Shown piece after piece: positions 47,507 through 57,610 of a stretch of 64,000 nt of DNA. The position numbers and the translations under genes are program-made. The DNA comes from Nocardioides furvisabuli (GTDB lineage Bacteria > Actinomycetota > Actinomycetes > Propionibacteriales > Nocardioidaceae). Positions within the stretch are counted from its first letter, which is position 1. Each line of letters starts with the position of its first letter. Below the pieces are notes generated by a model. The model saw nothing but the letters and a program-made list of their open reading frames with translations. It did no database searches and had not been told where the DNA came from. Location of the stretch: assembly GCF_021083185.1 (NCBI RefSeq), contig NZ_JAIGQB010000002.1:496001-560000 (forward strand). The letters are read 5' to 3'.

Positions 47507-48793
47507 ATGACCCTGTTGGTGATCAGCCCGGACTACGCCTCGCACCTGTTGCCGCTGGCGACCCTCGCGACGGCCTGGCGCGACGCCGGCGAGTCGGTGG
47601 TGGTGGCGACCGGCCCGGCGACCGCCGGCATCGTCGCCGACTTCGGCTTCGACCGCGCGGACCTGGTCCTGGGCCGCGGCTCCAACCCCGGTGTCATCCG
47701 GGCCGAGCAGCAACCACCCGGGGAGGACGACGCACTGCGTGGCTTCTTCGACGCCACCCGGCGCGGCATGGTGGCCACGCTGCGCTACCAGGCCGAGGCC
47801 CGGCGCAACGACCTGCTGTGGGACCCGGTCGGCCGGGCCCGGGCCGTCCTCGACGTCGTCGACCGGGTCAGGCCCGACCAGGTCGTCGTCGACCACCTCG
47901 CGTTCAGCGCCCGCCTCGCGCTGGTCGCGGCGGGCGTCCCGCACGCCGACGTCGTCCTCGGCCACCCGTCAGCGCTCCCGGTCGGCGACGAGGTGTACGG
48001 CTACCCGACTGCCTGGCCGGCCGCCCTCGACGCGCCGGAGTCCGAGCTCGACGCGCTGCGCCGGCTGTGCTGCGAGGTCCGTGACGCCTTCACCGAGGAG
48101 TGGAACGCCGCCCTGGACGTGCTCGAGCCCGGGTCCGCGCCGTCGACGGACGCCTTCGCCGAGCACGGCGAGCTGCTGCTGCTGAACTACCCCGCGGCCC
48201 TCCACGACCCGGCGCGTACGACGCTGCTGCCCCCGCACGCGTTCCTCGGGTCCGCCGTGCGGGCCGACCCGGCGGACGACGACGTCCGGAACTGGCTCGC
48301 GGCCGACGACCGGCCGGTGGTCTACGTGAGCTTCGGCAGCTTCCTCTCGGCACGCGGCGACGTGCTGGCGACGGTGCTGGAGGCGCTGCGTCCGCTGGAC
48401 CTCAGGGTCGCGGTGGCGACCGGTTCCGCCTCCGGGCTGCCGGACGTCCCGGAGGACTGGCTGGTGCGTCCCTACCTCCCGCAGGTCGCCCTGCTCGACC
48501 GCGCGGCGGTGGCGGTCACGCACGGCGGCAACAACAGCGTGACGGAGGCGCTCACCGCCGGGGTGCCGATGGTGGTCCTGCCTTTCTCCACCGACCAGTT
48601 CGCGGGAGCGGCGGCGATCGAGGCCGCCGGGCTGGGGGTCGCACTCGATCCGAACGCCGCCACCTCGTCCGACCTGCGTGCTGCCGTGCGCGCCGTCCTC
48701 GACGGACCCGCACCGGGCCGTGCCCGTGGGGTCGGCGAGGAGCTGCGCCACGAGCCCGGCCGCGACGTGGCCCGCTCAGCCATGCTCGGCTGA
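47507..48793 (+). CDS. GT1-family (MGT) glycosyltransferase
   Basis: 428 residues. SPDYASHLLPLATLATAW at the N-terminus, DHLAFSARLA, VYVSFGSFLSAR and the C-terminal nucleotide-sugar site VAVTHGGNNSVTEALTAGVPMVVLPFSTDQFAGA match the macrolide/UDP-glucuronosyl-type family. It transfers a sugar from UDP-sugar to a small lipophilic acceptor. It may act on the same product as the GT4 gene upstream. CAGCGT lies seven bases before the ATG, a weak leaderless -10 box. Confidence 0.88.
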   Translation: MTLLVISPDYASHLLPLATLATAWRDAGESVVVATGPATAGIVADFGFDRADLVLGRGSNPGVIRAEQQPPGEDDALRGFFDATRRGMVATLRYQAEARRNDLLWDPVGRARAVLDVVDRVRPDQVVVDHLAFSARLALVAAGVPHADVVLGHPSALPVGDEVYGYPTAWPAALDAPESELDALRRLCCEVRDAFTEEWNAALDVLEPGSAPSTDAFAEHGELLLLNYPAALHDPARTTLLPPHAFLGSAVRADPADDDVRNWLAADDRPVVYVSFGSFLSARGDVLATVLEALRPLDLRVAVATGSASGLPDVPEDWLVRPYLPQVALLDRAAVAVTHGGNNSVTEALTAGVPMVVLPFSTDQFAGAAAIEAAGLGVALDPNAATSSDLRAAVRAVLDGPAPGRARGVGEELRHEPGRDVARSAMLG

Positions 48794-48805
48794 GCGGGGG
48801 TGCTG

Positions 48806-49504
48806 TCAGGCCGTGAGCAGCTTGACGACCTCCTGCGCGGCCTCCGTGCTCGACGCGGGGTTCTGGCCCGTCACCAGCTTGTCGTCGACGACCACGAACG
48901 GTGCCCACGACTCCCCCGAGGAGAAGGTCGCACCGGCTTCGCGCAGACGCGACTCCAGCAGCCAGGGTGCCTTGTCGGCGAGTCCGGCCTGCTCCTCCTC
49001 CGCGTCGGTGAAGGCGGTCAGGTTGCGACCGGCGAACAGCCAGGAGCCGTCGTCGCGCCGGGCCGGCAGGAGGCCAGCGGGGCCGTGGCAGACCGAGGAG
49101 ACGACCTTGCCGCCATCGAGCATCGTCACGAGGACGCGCCCGAGGTCCTCGCTCACGGCGAGGTCCTCCATCGGTCCGTGGCCACCGGGCACGAAGACGG
49201 CGTCGTAGGAGCCGGGGTCCACGTCGGCCAGGACCAGCGTCGAGCCGAGCCGGTCGGCGAGGGCGTCGAGGGCCTTGCGCTGCTCCGCCGACTCCTCCTC
49301 ACCGATGGCGTCCGGGTCCAGGCTGCCCTCGTCCACGACGGGCGTCGTGCCTCCGGGGCTGGCGAGGTCGGTGTCGATCCCGGCGTCGGCGAACACCTGC
49401 AGGGGCGCCAGCAGCTCCTCGGCCCAGAAGCCCGTCGGGTGCTTGCTGCCGTCGTTGAGGGTCCAGTGGTCGGAACCGGTGAGGACGATCAGGATCTTCG
49501 GCAC
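48806..49504 (-). CDS. DJ-1/PfpI-family (type 1 glutamine amidotransferase-like) protein
   Basis: 232 residues, alpha/beta. FVPGGHGPMEDL with the nucleophile elbow VVSSVCHGPAGLL (Cys near residue 130) and Glu in FAEEL/AEELLA place it in the DJ-1/PfpI group, like HchA glyoxalase-type proteins. Likely chaperone or glyoxalase. GTG 49504 has GGAG seven bases upstream. Convergent with the GT1 gene. Confidence 0.87.
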   Translation of the reverse strand: MPKILIVLTGSDHWTLNDGSKHPTGFWAEELLAPLQVFADAGIDTDLASPGGTTPVVDEGSLDPDAIGEEESAEQRKALDALADRLGSTLVLADVDPGSYDAVFVPGGHGPMEDLAVSEDLGRVLVTMLDGGKVVSSVCHGPAGLLPARRDDGSWLFAGRNLTAFTDAEEEQAGLADKAPWLLESRLREAGATFSSGESWAPFVVVDDKLVTGQNPASSTEAAQEVVKLLTA

Positions 49505-49625
49505 GGTGGAGCTCCTCTGGTAGGGGTCTGGACGCCGCGCAGCGTCTGATCCGACGCTACCCACCGGATGGTCGGCGGTTCAGACCACCGCCGGACCGGC
49601 GACGTCGACGGTCCCCGGACAGCAC

Positions 49626-49659
49626 GAGAGCCGCCCCGACGGGTGTCGGGACGGCTCTC
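49626..49659 (-). terminator. ssrA: Hairpin after ssrA
   Basis: Arms 49626-49640 (GAGAGCCGCCCCGAC) and 49645-49659 with one G-U pair, four-base loop. It lies 18 bases after the tmRNA 3' end on the minus strand. No U-run; position fits a terminator. Confidence 0.6.
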
Positions 49660-49676
49660 GTCAAGAGGGCTGCGCG

Positions 49677-50043
49677 TGGAGCTGCGGGGAATCGAACCCC
49701 GGTCCTCGAGCGTCGATCCAGGTCTTCTCCGGGTGCAGTCCGTGCTGTCGCTTTTCTCGGCCTCGGTGCTCCCACGGACAGGTCACCGACAAGCTCAGTC
49801 AGGATTGAGTCCCGGCCGCCCCTCCTGACAGAGAGCGACCAGCAAGTCTCCTAGATGAGGCCTGGGTCCGGGACGGAGACGGGTGCCCGGTCAGACCCTT
49901 CGATCACTGCTCAGGCAGCGAGAGCGAAGTCGTTGCGATTGGTGTTGGCAACTGTGGTTTCCAGCGGTCGTTTACGAGATGACGCTGGCTTCTCGACCCG
50001 CTTCTCCTGGAACTAACGTCCCAAGTCGAAACCGATCAGCCCC
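49677..50043 (-). ncRNA. ssrA: tmRNA (ssrA)
   Basis: About 367 nt. The 5' end GGGGCTGATCGGTTTCGACT and the 3' end GGTTCGATTCCCCGCAGCTCCA form the tRNA-like acceptor (GGGGCTG with CAGCTCC). The tag frame at 49949-49911 encodes ANTNRNDFALAA and ends in TGA. CCA is not encoded. The transcript rescues stalled ribosomes with SmpB (52798-53277). TAGACT at 50092-50087 may be its -10 box, giving a longer precursor. Confidence 0.95.
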
Positions 50044-50119
50044 TCTTGTGTTGTCAAGCAGACCGGTGGTGCTGGCCTGCACCCACAGTCTACGTGCCAC
50101 AACCGACACTCGGCGAACG

Positions 50120-51880
50120 CTATTCCGTCGCGAGCAGTGGGTCGCTGTGCCACTCGCCGTCGTCGAGACGCCACAGCTGGGCGTCCGGGCCCGTCTCGAG
50201 AGCGGCGGGAGGCGCGGACGTGTCGTGGTCCAGCCCGGCCGCGGTGACGGCCCGGGAGTGCCGGGTCCAGGCTGCGCGGTGCTCCTGCTCGGCACGGGTC
50301 CTGTCCTCGTCGCTCGCACCCGGAGGCGTCACCACGGCCTCGAGCGGCGCGGTCGGCTCGGCCGGCTCCACCTCGCCGTCGGGCGTGAGGGCGAAGACGC
50401 GCTCGTTGGTCATCCGGTGGCCCGCGCGGACCAGCAGGGAGCCGTCCTCGCGCCAGCGGAAGCGTACGGACCACCCGTCGCCGCGGACGTGGCCGTCGCG
50501 CTTCTCCGTGACGGCGAGGTCGGGGAGGAAGAGGCCCCAGGCGCCGAAGTAGCGCGCGAAGGCGGCCTGCTGCGCGGTGCCCTCCGTCACCTCGTCCTCG
50601 CCCGGCTCGGTGGGGAGGATCGGCTCGTGGACGCGTACGCGCGTGATGCGGTGTCCGTCGACCTCGGCCACCTCGAGGGTGTGGTCGCCGACGGGGACCT
50701 TGTCGCCGGTGTCGGCCATCCGGGCCAGGCGGTGGAGCAGGAAGCCGGCTACCGTCTCGTAGGGCCCGTCCACGAGCTCGACGCCGGTGCGCTCGCCGAA
50801 CTCCTCGATCGTCAGGCCTGCGTCGACCGTCTCGGGATCGGCGGACGCGGCGATCTCGGCGTCGCGGTCGTACTCGTCGTGGATCTCACCGACGAGCTCC
50901 TCCATCAGGTCCTCGAGGGTCACGATGCCGTCGGTGCCGCCGTACTCGTCGACGACCAGCGCGATGTGGGCCCCCTGGCCGCGCAGCTGGTCGATCGAGG
51001 GCAGCACGCGGTTGGTGCGCGGCAGGACCGGCAGGTCGCGGACGATGTCGCCCACCGTGCGGGAGTGGTCGTCGGCGTGGCCGAGGACGTCGCGCAGGTG
51101 GAGGTAGCCCAGGATCTCGTCGAACGACTCCCCCGTGACCGGGTAGCGGGTGTAGGGCTCGGCGACGATCACCGCGACCGCCTCGGCCAGGGTGAGGTCA
51201 CCGGCGAGGAAGACCACGTCGCCGCGCGGCTTCATCACCTCGCTCAGCGAGCGGTCGCCGGCCTCGAAGACGTCGTCGACGAGTCGGCGCTCGCCCTCGG
51301 GGATGTCCTCGTGCCCCGAGATCATCATCCGCAGCTCCTCCTCGTCCACGTCGTCGTTGGTGGCGTCGGGGTTGCCGCCCAGCAGCCGGACGAGGAGGTT
51401 GGTCGAGAGCGAGAGCAGCCAGATGACGGGCGTCATGACGGTGGCGAAGCGACCCAGCGGCGGGGCGAAGAGCTTGGCCACGCCGACCGAGCGCTGGAGC
51501 GCGAGGCGCTTGGGCACGAGCTCACCGAGCACGAGCGAGAGGTAGGACACCACCAGGGTCGTCACGACGAGCGACACCGTCTCCGGGCCCGGGAGGCCGA
51601 GCCCCTCGAAGACCGGGGTGAAGGACGGTGCGAGCGTCGAGGCCCCGAAGGCGGCCGAGAAGAAGCCCGCCACCGTGACGCCGATCTGCACGGCCGAGAG
51701 GAACCGGTTGGGGTCGCGCGCCAGCGAGGCCACGGAGTGACCACGCCCGCCCTCGGTCTCCAGCCGGTCCACCTGTCCCGAACGCAGCGAGACCAGCGCG
51801 ATCTCGGTCGCGGCGAACACACCGCCCACGAGGATGAACGCGAGGACGAGCAGGACGTCGATCCAGGTGCCAGGTTCCAC
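50120..51880 (-). CDS. HlyC/CorC-family transporter with CBS domains and a C-terminal extension
   Basis: 586 residues. Three or four membrane segments in the CNNM domain (DVLLVLAFILVGGVFAATEIALVSL), two CBS domains (about 210-335; FLAGDLTLAEAVAVIV) and a CorC_HlyC domain (about 345-420). A further 165-residue C-terminal part (FARYFGAWGLFLPDLA) is not part of the family model and has acidic and Trp-rich stretches. It may carry magnesium or cobalt. GTG 51880 has a leaderless TAGGTT box six bases upstream. Confidence 0.85.
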   Translation of the reverse strand: MEPGTWIDVLLVLAFILVGGVFAATEIALVSLRSGQVDRLETEGGRGHSVASLARDPNRFLSAVQIGVTVAGFFSAAFGASTLAPSFTPVFEGLGLPGPETVSLVVTTLVVSYLSLVLGELVPKRLALQRSVGVAKLFAPPLGRFATVMTPVIWLLSLSTNLLVRLLGGNPDATNDDVDEEELRMMISGHEDIPEGERRLVDDVFEAGDRSLSEVMKPRGDVVFLAGDLTLAEAVAVIVAEPYTRYPVTGESFDEILGYLHLRDVLGHADDHSRTVGDIVRDLPVLPRTNRVLPSIDQLRGQGAHIALVVDEYGGTDGIVTLEDLMEELVGEIHDEYDRDAEIAASADPETVDAGLTIEEFGERTGVELVDGPYETVAGFLLHRLARMADTGDKVPVGDHTLEVAEVDGHRITRVRVHEPILPTEPGEDEVTEGTAQQAAFARYFGAWGLFLPDLAVTEKRDGHVRGDGWSVRFRWREDGSLLVRAGHRMTNERVFALTPDGEVEPAEPTAPLEAVVTPPGASDEDRTRAEQEHRAAWTRHSRAVTAAGLDHDTSAPPAALETGPDAQLWRLDDGEWHSDPLLATE

Positions 51881-51886
51881 AGGGAG

Positions 51887-51892
51887 AACCTA
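51887..51892 (-). promoter_or_regulatory. -10 box of leaderless promoter (CorC-type gene)
   Basis: TAGGTT on the minus strand, six bases before GTG 51880. Confidence 0.55.
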
Positions 51893-51914
51893 TCGGCGGA
51901 TCCTGAGAGGGCTC

Positions 51915-52793
51915 TTATCCGAGCAGGGCCTCGGTGTTGGTCCAGCACACCGCGCGCAGCCACTCCTCGCCCAGGTCGAGCCGCTCGAGCGCGTCGAGCT
52001 GGGTGGCGTAGGGATAGGGGATGTTGGGGAAGTCGCTCCCGAGGTGCACCTTGCCGGCCAGCCCGAGGTCACGCAGCCGCGACAGCAGCGTGGGCGGGTA
52101 GGCGCCGCCCATCTCCTCGAAGAACGACGTGAACGCCATCGTGGTGTCGAGCGCGACCCGCTCGTGGGCCTCGGCGAGCGCGAGGAACTCGGCGTACTCC
52201 GGCGCGCCGGCGTGCGCGATCACCAGCCGCAGCCGCGGGTGACGCGCCAACAGCGCGGCGACCGGCGCGGGTCCGGTGTGCTCGGTGGCGACGGGCCCGC
52301 TCCCGGCGTGGAGCACGACCGGGGTGCCGGTGTCGGCGACGATCCCCCACGCCTGGTCGAGCAGCGGGTCGGTGACGTCGAAGGCGCCGACCTGCACGTG
52401 GACCTTCCAGACCTGGACCCGGTGCGGCGAGGGGGCGGAGCGGGAGGCGACGTACGCCGCCACGCCCGGCTCGGGGAAGAAGGTCCCGCACACGAGGGCC
52501 TCGGGCACCCGGTCCGCGAAGCCGGCGGCCCAGTCGTTGAGGAACTCGGCCATGTCGGGCCGGTGGGCGTAGGGCAGTGCGGTGAAGCGGCGTACGCCGA
52601 AGGAGCGCAGGGTCTCGACCAGCGCGTCGTCGGCGTCGCGGTAGTGCAGCGGCCACGGACGCCCGATCAGCGGCCCGGCGGCGTCGAACTGCGCGCGCAC
52701 CTTGGCCATCACCCGCGGCGGGAGGAAGTGGGTGTGCAGGTCGAGCAGGCCCGGGAGGCCGAGCGACTCGGCGAACGCGACGGGGTCCCTCAC
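51915..52793 (-). CDS. Amidohydrolase-family protein (TIM-barrel)
   Basis: 292 residues. LLDLHTHFLPP gives the HxH metal motif, with VVLHAGSG, LVIAHAGAPEY and HLGSDFPNIPYP as later strands (His, His and Asp). It resembles ACMSD-like decarboxylases/hydrolases; substrate unknown. GTG 52793 starts four bases after the smpB stop, so it is probably translated from the smpB message. Confidence 0.85.
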   Translation of the reverse strand: MRDPVAFAESLGLPGLLDLHTHFLPPRVMAKVRAQFDAAGPLIGRPWPLHYRDADDALVETLRSFGVRRFTALPYAHRPDMAEFLNDWAAGFADRVPEALVCGTFFPEPGVAAYVASRSAPSPHRVQVWKVHVQVGAFDVTDPLLDQAWGIVADTGTPVVLHAGSGPVATEHTGPAPVAALLARHPRLRLVIAHAGAPEYAEFLALAEAHERVALDTTMAFTSFFEEMGGAYPPTLLSRLRDLGLAGKVHLGSDFPNIPYPYATQLDALERLDLGEEWLRAVCWTNTEALLG

Positions 52794-52797
52794 CCGG

Positions 52798-53277
52798 TCA
52801 GTCCCGGTGGCCCTTGAGGCGACGCTGCACCGCCTCCACCTTCTCGCGGTTGGCCGTGCGCTCGGCGAGGGTGTGGCGCTTGTCGTAGGACTTCTTGCCC
52901 TTGGCGAGCGCGATCTCGACCTTCGCGCGGCCGTCCTTGAAGTAGAGGGCGAGGGGGACGATCGTGTAGCCCTTGTCGGTGATCTTGCGCTCGATCTTGT
53001 CGATCTCGGAGCGGTTGAGCAGCAGCTTGCGGCGGCGGCGCGCGGCGTGGTTGGTCCAGGTGCCCTGGCTGTACTCAGGGATGTGGACGCCGAGCAGCCA
53101 CGCCTCGCCGTTGTCGATCTCGGCGAAGCCGTCGACGAGGGACGCGCGGCCCTGGCGCAACGACTTCACCTCGGTGCCCATGAGGACCAGCCCGGCCTCC
53201 CAGGTGTCCTCGATGTGGTAGTCGTGGCGGGCCTTCTTGTTCTGCGCGACCATCTTCTGGCCCTGCTCCTTCGCCAT
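52798..53277 (-). CDS. smpB: SsrA-binding protein SmpB
   Basis: 159 residues. [42 protein letters not shown] and [27 protein letters not shown] match SmpB. It binds tmRNA and brings it to stalled ribosomes. The tmRNA gene lies 2.7 kb downstream with two genes between. GAGAAT six bases before the ATG resembles a leaderless -10 box. Confidence 0.95.
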   Translation of the reverse strand: MAKEQGQKMVAQNKKARHDYHIEDTWEAGLVLMGTEVKSLRQGRASLVDGFAEIDNGEAWLLGVHIPEYSQGTWTNHAARRRRKLLLNRSEIDKIERKITDKGYTIVPLALYFKDGRAKVEIALAKGKKSYDKRHTLAERTANREKVEAVQRRLKGHRD

Positions 53278-53308
53278 GGAGCCATTCTCTCAGGCGGTGT
53301 CCAGCGCC

Positions 53309-54571
53309 TTACAGCCAGTTCATCGGGTCGACGGCCCGACCGTTGGCCATCACGGTGAAGTGCAGGTGGCAGCCGGTGGACCAGCCGGTGCTGCCCTCGA
53401 AGCCGACGACCTGTCCCTCGACGACGCGATCGCCCACGCCGACGTTGTAGCCGCTGGCGTGGTTGTAGATCGTGGCGACCCCACGACCGCCGAGGACGCC
53501 GTGGTCGATGATCAGCCGGTTGCCGTAGACACCGCTGAAGTAGGACGACACCACCCGCCCGGGAGCGGCCGCGCGCAGCGGCGTGCCGCAGCCCCCGCCG
53601 AAGTCGACGCCGTCGTGGAGGCCCCAGTAGCGGTAGATCGGGTGCGTGCGGTAGCCGAAGGGCGAGGTGACGTAGCCGTCGACCGGGTAGGCGAGCAGCC
53701 CCGGGCTCGGGGCGGCCGCCTGCGAGCGCGCCAGCGCCCGCTGGCGGCGCAGGGCCGCGAGGGCCCGCTTGCGCAGCATCTCCTCGATCCGCTGCTGCTC
53801 GCGCTGGAGCTTGCGGAGCTTGGCCACGTCGGCCGCACGGGCCTCGCGGGCGCCGACCCGGGCGTCGCGACGCTCGACGACCATCGAGACGACGGAGTCC
53901 TTGGCCGACTGCTCCTCGGCCTCGAGCTGCTGCATGAGCAGGAGGTGCTCGGCGGCGGCCTCGCGCTTGGCGGCCACGTCGTCACGGGCCTCGGTGACCT
54001 GCTGCTCGCGGACCTCGAGGAGCACCTCGGCGGCCGTGAGCTCGTCGTACGCCCGTGCCTCCTGCCCGACGATGACGTCGCGTACGCCGTCGCGGCGGGT
54101 GAGCTCCTCGGTCGTCTCGGCGTCGATGAGCGAGGAGAAGGCGATCAGCTCGGGGTCGCCCTCGGAGTACATGTCGGCGATCGTGGCCGCGACGCGCTCG
54201 CGCTGCTGCTCACGGTCGACCTGGCCCTGCCCCAGCGCCTCCTCGGCCGAGGCGAGCTCGGCCTCGGCGGCGGCGAGCTCGGCCTGCATCCGGGCGTCGC
54301 GCTCCCGGGCGACCTCGACCTTGCCGCGCGCCGTCGCCAGCTGGGTCTTGGCGTCGGCGAGCTGGGCCTGGGCGGCTGCGAGGCGCGCACTGGCACGGCG
54401 CAGCTGCGAGCTCGACTCGCCGAGGTCGTCCTGGGCGCTCTCGAGCTGCCTCTCGACCTTGTCCTGCTTGTCCTTGAGGTCGTCCGCGTGCGCGGCGGAG
54501 ACGCCCAGGGCCATGACGGCGACAAGTGCGGCGGCCGTGCGGCGGTGAGCGGTACGGGGGAAGGAACGCAC
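53309..54571 (-). CDS. M23-family peptidase with coiled coil (EnvC-like cell-wall hydrolase)
   Basis: About 420 residues: signal peptide, a long coiled coil (about 35-280, heptad-rich with KVERQLESAQDDL and REQQRIEEMLRK), then an M23/LytM domain with HDGVDFG (H-x3-D) and CHLHFTV (HxH), the metal site. The layout matches EnvC, the activator paired with FtsEX, whose genes lie just upstream. The start is GTG 54571 because AAAGG precedes it and TAGCGT at about 54615 can be the -10 box; GTG 54604 is the longer alternative. Confidence 0.87.
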   Translation of the reverse strand: MRSFPRTAHRRTAAALVAVMALGVSAAHADDLKDKQDKVERQLESAQDDLGESSSQLRRASARLAAAQAQLADAKTQLATARGKVEVARERDARMQAELAAAEAELASAEEALGQGQVDREQQRERVAATIADMYSEGDPELIAFSSLIDAETTEELTRRDGVRDVIVGQEARAYDELTAAEVLLEVREQQVTEARDDVAAKREAAAEHLLLMQQLEAEEQSAKDSVVSMVVERRDARVGAREARAADVAKLRKLQREQQRIEEMLRKRALAALRRQRALARSQAAAPSPGLLAYPVDGYVTSPFGYRTHPIYRYWGLHDGVDFGGGCGTPLRAAAPGRVVSSYFSGVYGNRLIIDHGVLGGRGVATIYNHASGYNVGVGDRVVEGQVVGFEGSTGWSTGCHLHFTVMANGRAVDPMNWL

Positions 54572-54625
54572 CGGGGAAGCCTTTGTGTTCGGGGAAGGGA
54601 ACACCCAGACGCTAACCCCCGCGGC

Positions 54626-55537
54626 TCACACTTTGAGGTATTTGCGCGTCAGCACGAGTGTCGGGAGCAGCGTGAGCAGCGGACCGAGGATCGCGACCGC
54701 CCCGGCGGCCAGCCAGAACTCGTCCCAGCCGATCCACGGGACGAACTTCAGCCGGTTCGCGGAGAGGTCGTCGATGCCGAAGTACATGAAGCCCCAGAGC
54801 GCACCGCCGGCCAGCACGACGCCGATCAGGGCGGTCACCAACGCCTCGAGGAGGAAGGGCAGCGCGATGTAGAGCGTCGAGGCGCCCACCAGCCGCATGA
54901 TGCCGATCTCCTTGCGCCTCGCGAAGGCCGCGAGCCTGATCGTGTTGGCCACCAGGAGCAGGGCGGCGAACACCAGGAAGGCGGCGGTGCCGAGCGCGAC
55001 CCACTGGAGCATGTTGATCGACTCCAGGATCGGGGCCACCTGCTCGCGCATGTCGCGGACCTTGGAGACACCGTCGAGGCCCTGCACGGCGCTGGTGATG
55101 CCTTCGTACTCGTCGGGGTCCTGCAGCGTGATCCACAACGTCTGCGGCATGTCCGCAGCGGTGATCGCGGGGTTCTCACCGGTGAAGAGCTCGTCACCGT
55201 AGAGCTCGCGGGCCTTGGAGAGCGCCTGCTCGCTGGACTCGAAGTGGTAGTCCGCCACCTCCGGGTTGTCCTCGACGACGGCGGCGATCTCGGTCTTCTG
55301 CGCGTCGGTGACCGCGTTGGGGCACACCGCGCTGCTGTCGTTGACCCGGCACAGGTAGACCGTGATCTGGAGCTGGTTGCCCCAGTGGTCGGCCGCCTTC
55401 GACGCCTGCTGGTTGAACAGGACGCCGACGCCGACGAGCGTGAGCGAGACGAACAGGGTCAGCACCACGGCGAGGTGCATGGACACGTTGCGCCGCAGGC
55501 CCTGACCGAGCTCGGAGGAGACGTAGCGAAGCTGCAT
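54626..55537 (-). CDS. ftsX: Cell-division protein FtsX
   Basis: 303 residues: one N-terminal membrane helix, a large outside loop with two Cys (YLCRVND, VCPNAV), then three membrane helices and the conserved EIGIMRLVGAS cytoplasmic motif. It partners FtsE to activate cell-wall hydrolases at division. The M23 EnvC-like gene is 54 bases downstream. Confidence 0.94.
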   Translation of the reverse strand: MQLRYVSSELGQGLRRNVSMHLAVVLTLFVSLTLVGVGVLFNQQASKAADHWGNQLQITVYLCRVNDSSAVCPNAVTDAQKTEIAAVVEDNPEVADYHFESSEQALSKARELYGDELFTGENPAITAADMPQTLWITLQDPDEYEGITSAVQGLDGVSKVRDMREQVAPILESINMLQWVALGTAAFLVFAALLLVANTIRLAAFARRKEIGIMRLVGASTLYIALPFLLEALVTALIGVVLAGGALWGFMYFGIDDLSANRLKFVPWIGWDEFWLAAGAVAILGPLLTLLPTLVLTRKYLKV

Positions 55538-55599
55538 GGAGGGGAGGCTCTCGATCTGTTGCGTCGAAGATCTGGGTGTTGTCAGCGCACGCGCGCGCG

Positions 55600-56289
<690 letters not shown>

Positions 56290-56296
56290 GGCGTCG

Positions 56297-56302
56297 AGGC
56301 TA
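56297..56302 (-). promoter_or_regulatory. ftsE: -10 box of leaderless promoter (ftsE)
   Basis: TAGCCT on the minus strand, seven bases before GTG 56289. Confidence 0.55.
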
Positions 56303-56350
56303 CGTCAGCGGTGGACGCAGACCCGAAACGCGCCCGAGGCGCTGCCGGAC

Positions 56351-57466
56351 TCAGGCATCGACTTTGTCCGCCCCGCGCCGCCAGCGGATGCCGGCCTCCA
56401 TGAAGTCGTCGAGGTCGCCGTCGAAGACGGCGCTGGGGTTGCCCGACTCGTGGCCGGTCCGGAGGTCCTTGACGACCTGGTAGGGGTTGAGGACGTAGTT
56501 GCGCATCTGGTCGCCCCAGCTGGCCTGCACGTCACCCTTGAGGTCCTTCTTGAGCGCGGCCTCCTCGGCCTTCTTGCGGGCGAGGAGCTTGGCCTTGAGC
56601 ACGACCATCGCCGAGGCCTTGTTCTGCAGCTGCGACTTCTCGTTCTGGCAGGACACGACGATGCCGGTCGGGATGTGGGTCAGGCGCACCGCGGAGTCGG
56701 TGGTGTTGACCGACTGGCCGCCGGGACCGCCGGAGCGGAAGACGTCGGTGCGGATCTCGTTCTCGTCGACCTCGATCTCGTCGGTCTGCTCGAGCATGGG
56801 CACCACCTCGACCGCGGCGAAGGAGGTCTGGCGGCGGCCCTGGTTGTCGAAGGGGCTGATCCGCACCAGGCGGTGGGTGCCGGCCTCCACCGAGAGCGTG
56901 CCGTAGGCGTAGGGCGCGTGGATGGCGAACTCGGCGGACTTGATCCCCGCCTCCTCGGCGTAGGACACCTCGTAGACCTCGACGCCGTACTTGTGCTGGT
57001 CGGCCCAGCGGGTGTACATCCGCATCAGCATCTCGGCGAAGTCGGCGGCGTCGACGCCACCGGCGCCCGAACGGATCGTCACGATCGCCTCACGCTCGTC
57101 GTACTCCCCCGACAGCAGGGTGCGGATCTCGAGCGACTCCACGGACTTCTTGATCCGGGCGAGCTCGGCCTCGGAGTCGGCGAGCGAGTCGGCGTCGCCC
57201 TCGTCCTGGGCCATCTCGACCATCAGGCTGAGGTCCTCGATGCGGGACTCCAGGCCGGTGAAGCGGTCGAGCTCGCCCTGGAGCGCGGACAGGCGGCCGG
57301 TGATGCGGGTCGCGCTCTCGACGTCGTCCCAGAGGTCGGGCGCGGCGACCTGCTCGCTGAGGTCGGCGATCTCGCCGCGCATCCGGTCGATGTTCAGCAC
57401 CGAGCCGATGGTCTTCATCGTCGCCTGGAGCTGCTTGATCTCTGCTTCGTAGTCGATGCCTGCCAC
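56351..57466 (-). CDS. prfB: Peptide chain release factor 2
   Basis: 371 residues. The stop-codon-reading tripeptide SPF is in [15 protein letters not shown] and the peptidyl-transferase motif GGQ in [12 protein letters not shown]. It ends translation at UGA and UAA. The frame is continuous, so the programmed frameshift of other prfB genes is absent, as usual in actinobacteria. GTG 57466 ([10 protein letters not shown]) has TAGGCT eight bases upstream. Confidence 0.95.
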   Translation of the reverse strand: MAGIDYEAEIKQLQATMKTIGSVLNIDRMRGEIADLSEQVAAPDLWDDVESATRITGRLSALQGELDRFTGLESRIEDLSLMVEMAQDEGDADSLADSEAELARIKKSVESLEIRTLLSGEYDEREAIVTIRSGAGGVDAADFAEMLMRMYTRWADQHKYGVEVYEVSYAEEAGIKSAEFAIHAPYAYGTLSVEAGTHRLVRISPFDNQGRRQTSFAAVEVVPMLEQTDEIEVDENEIRTDVFRSGGPGGQSVNTTDSAVRLTHIPTGIVVSCQNEKSQLQNKASAMVVLKAKLLARKKAEEAALKKDLKGDVQASWGDQMRNYVLNPYQVVKDLRTGHESGNPSAVFDGDLDDFMEAGIRWRRGADKVDA

Positions 57467-57474
57467 AAGAGCCA

Positions 57475-57480
57475 AGCCTA
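57475..57480 (-). promoter_or_regulatory. prfB: -10 box of near-leaderless promoter (prfB)
   Basis: TAGGCT on the minus strand, eight bases before GTG 57466. Confidence 0.5.
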
Positions 57481-57541
57481 CGGGCAAACCCACGCACGCT
57501 GCTGATCGGCGGTCCGGCGTCGGCGGGCGGGACGGCCTCAG

Positions 57542-57592
57542 GCAACGGCGGACGCCATCGGGCCTGTGATTCCCGGTGGCGCCCGCCGCTGC
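57542..57592 (-). terminator. Long hairpin after the secreted Ig-like gene
   Basis: 21-base arms (57542-57562 and 57572-57592) with three G-U pairs and a nine-base loop, just after the stop codon of the secreted-protein gene on the minus strand. No U-run. Confidence 0.55.
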
Positions 57593-57610
57593 GGACCGTG
57601 CTGCTCCCGG

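Noticed and set aside
45247..47508. A minus-strand frame of over 750 codons opposite the HEAT-GT4 gene
   Set aside because: No family motifs; the plus-strand gene has clear GT4 motifs and HEAT repeats.
57340..57466. A programmed frameshift in prfB
   Set aside because: The frame is continuous from GTG 57466; there is no in-frame TGA and no CTTTGA-type slip site.
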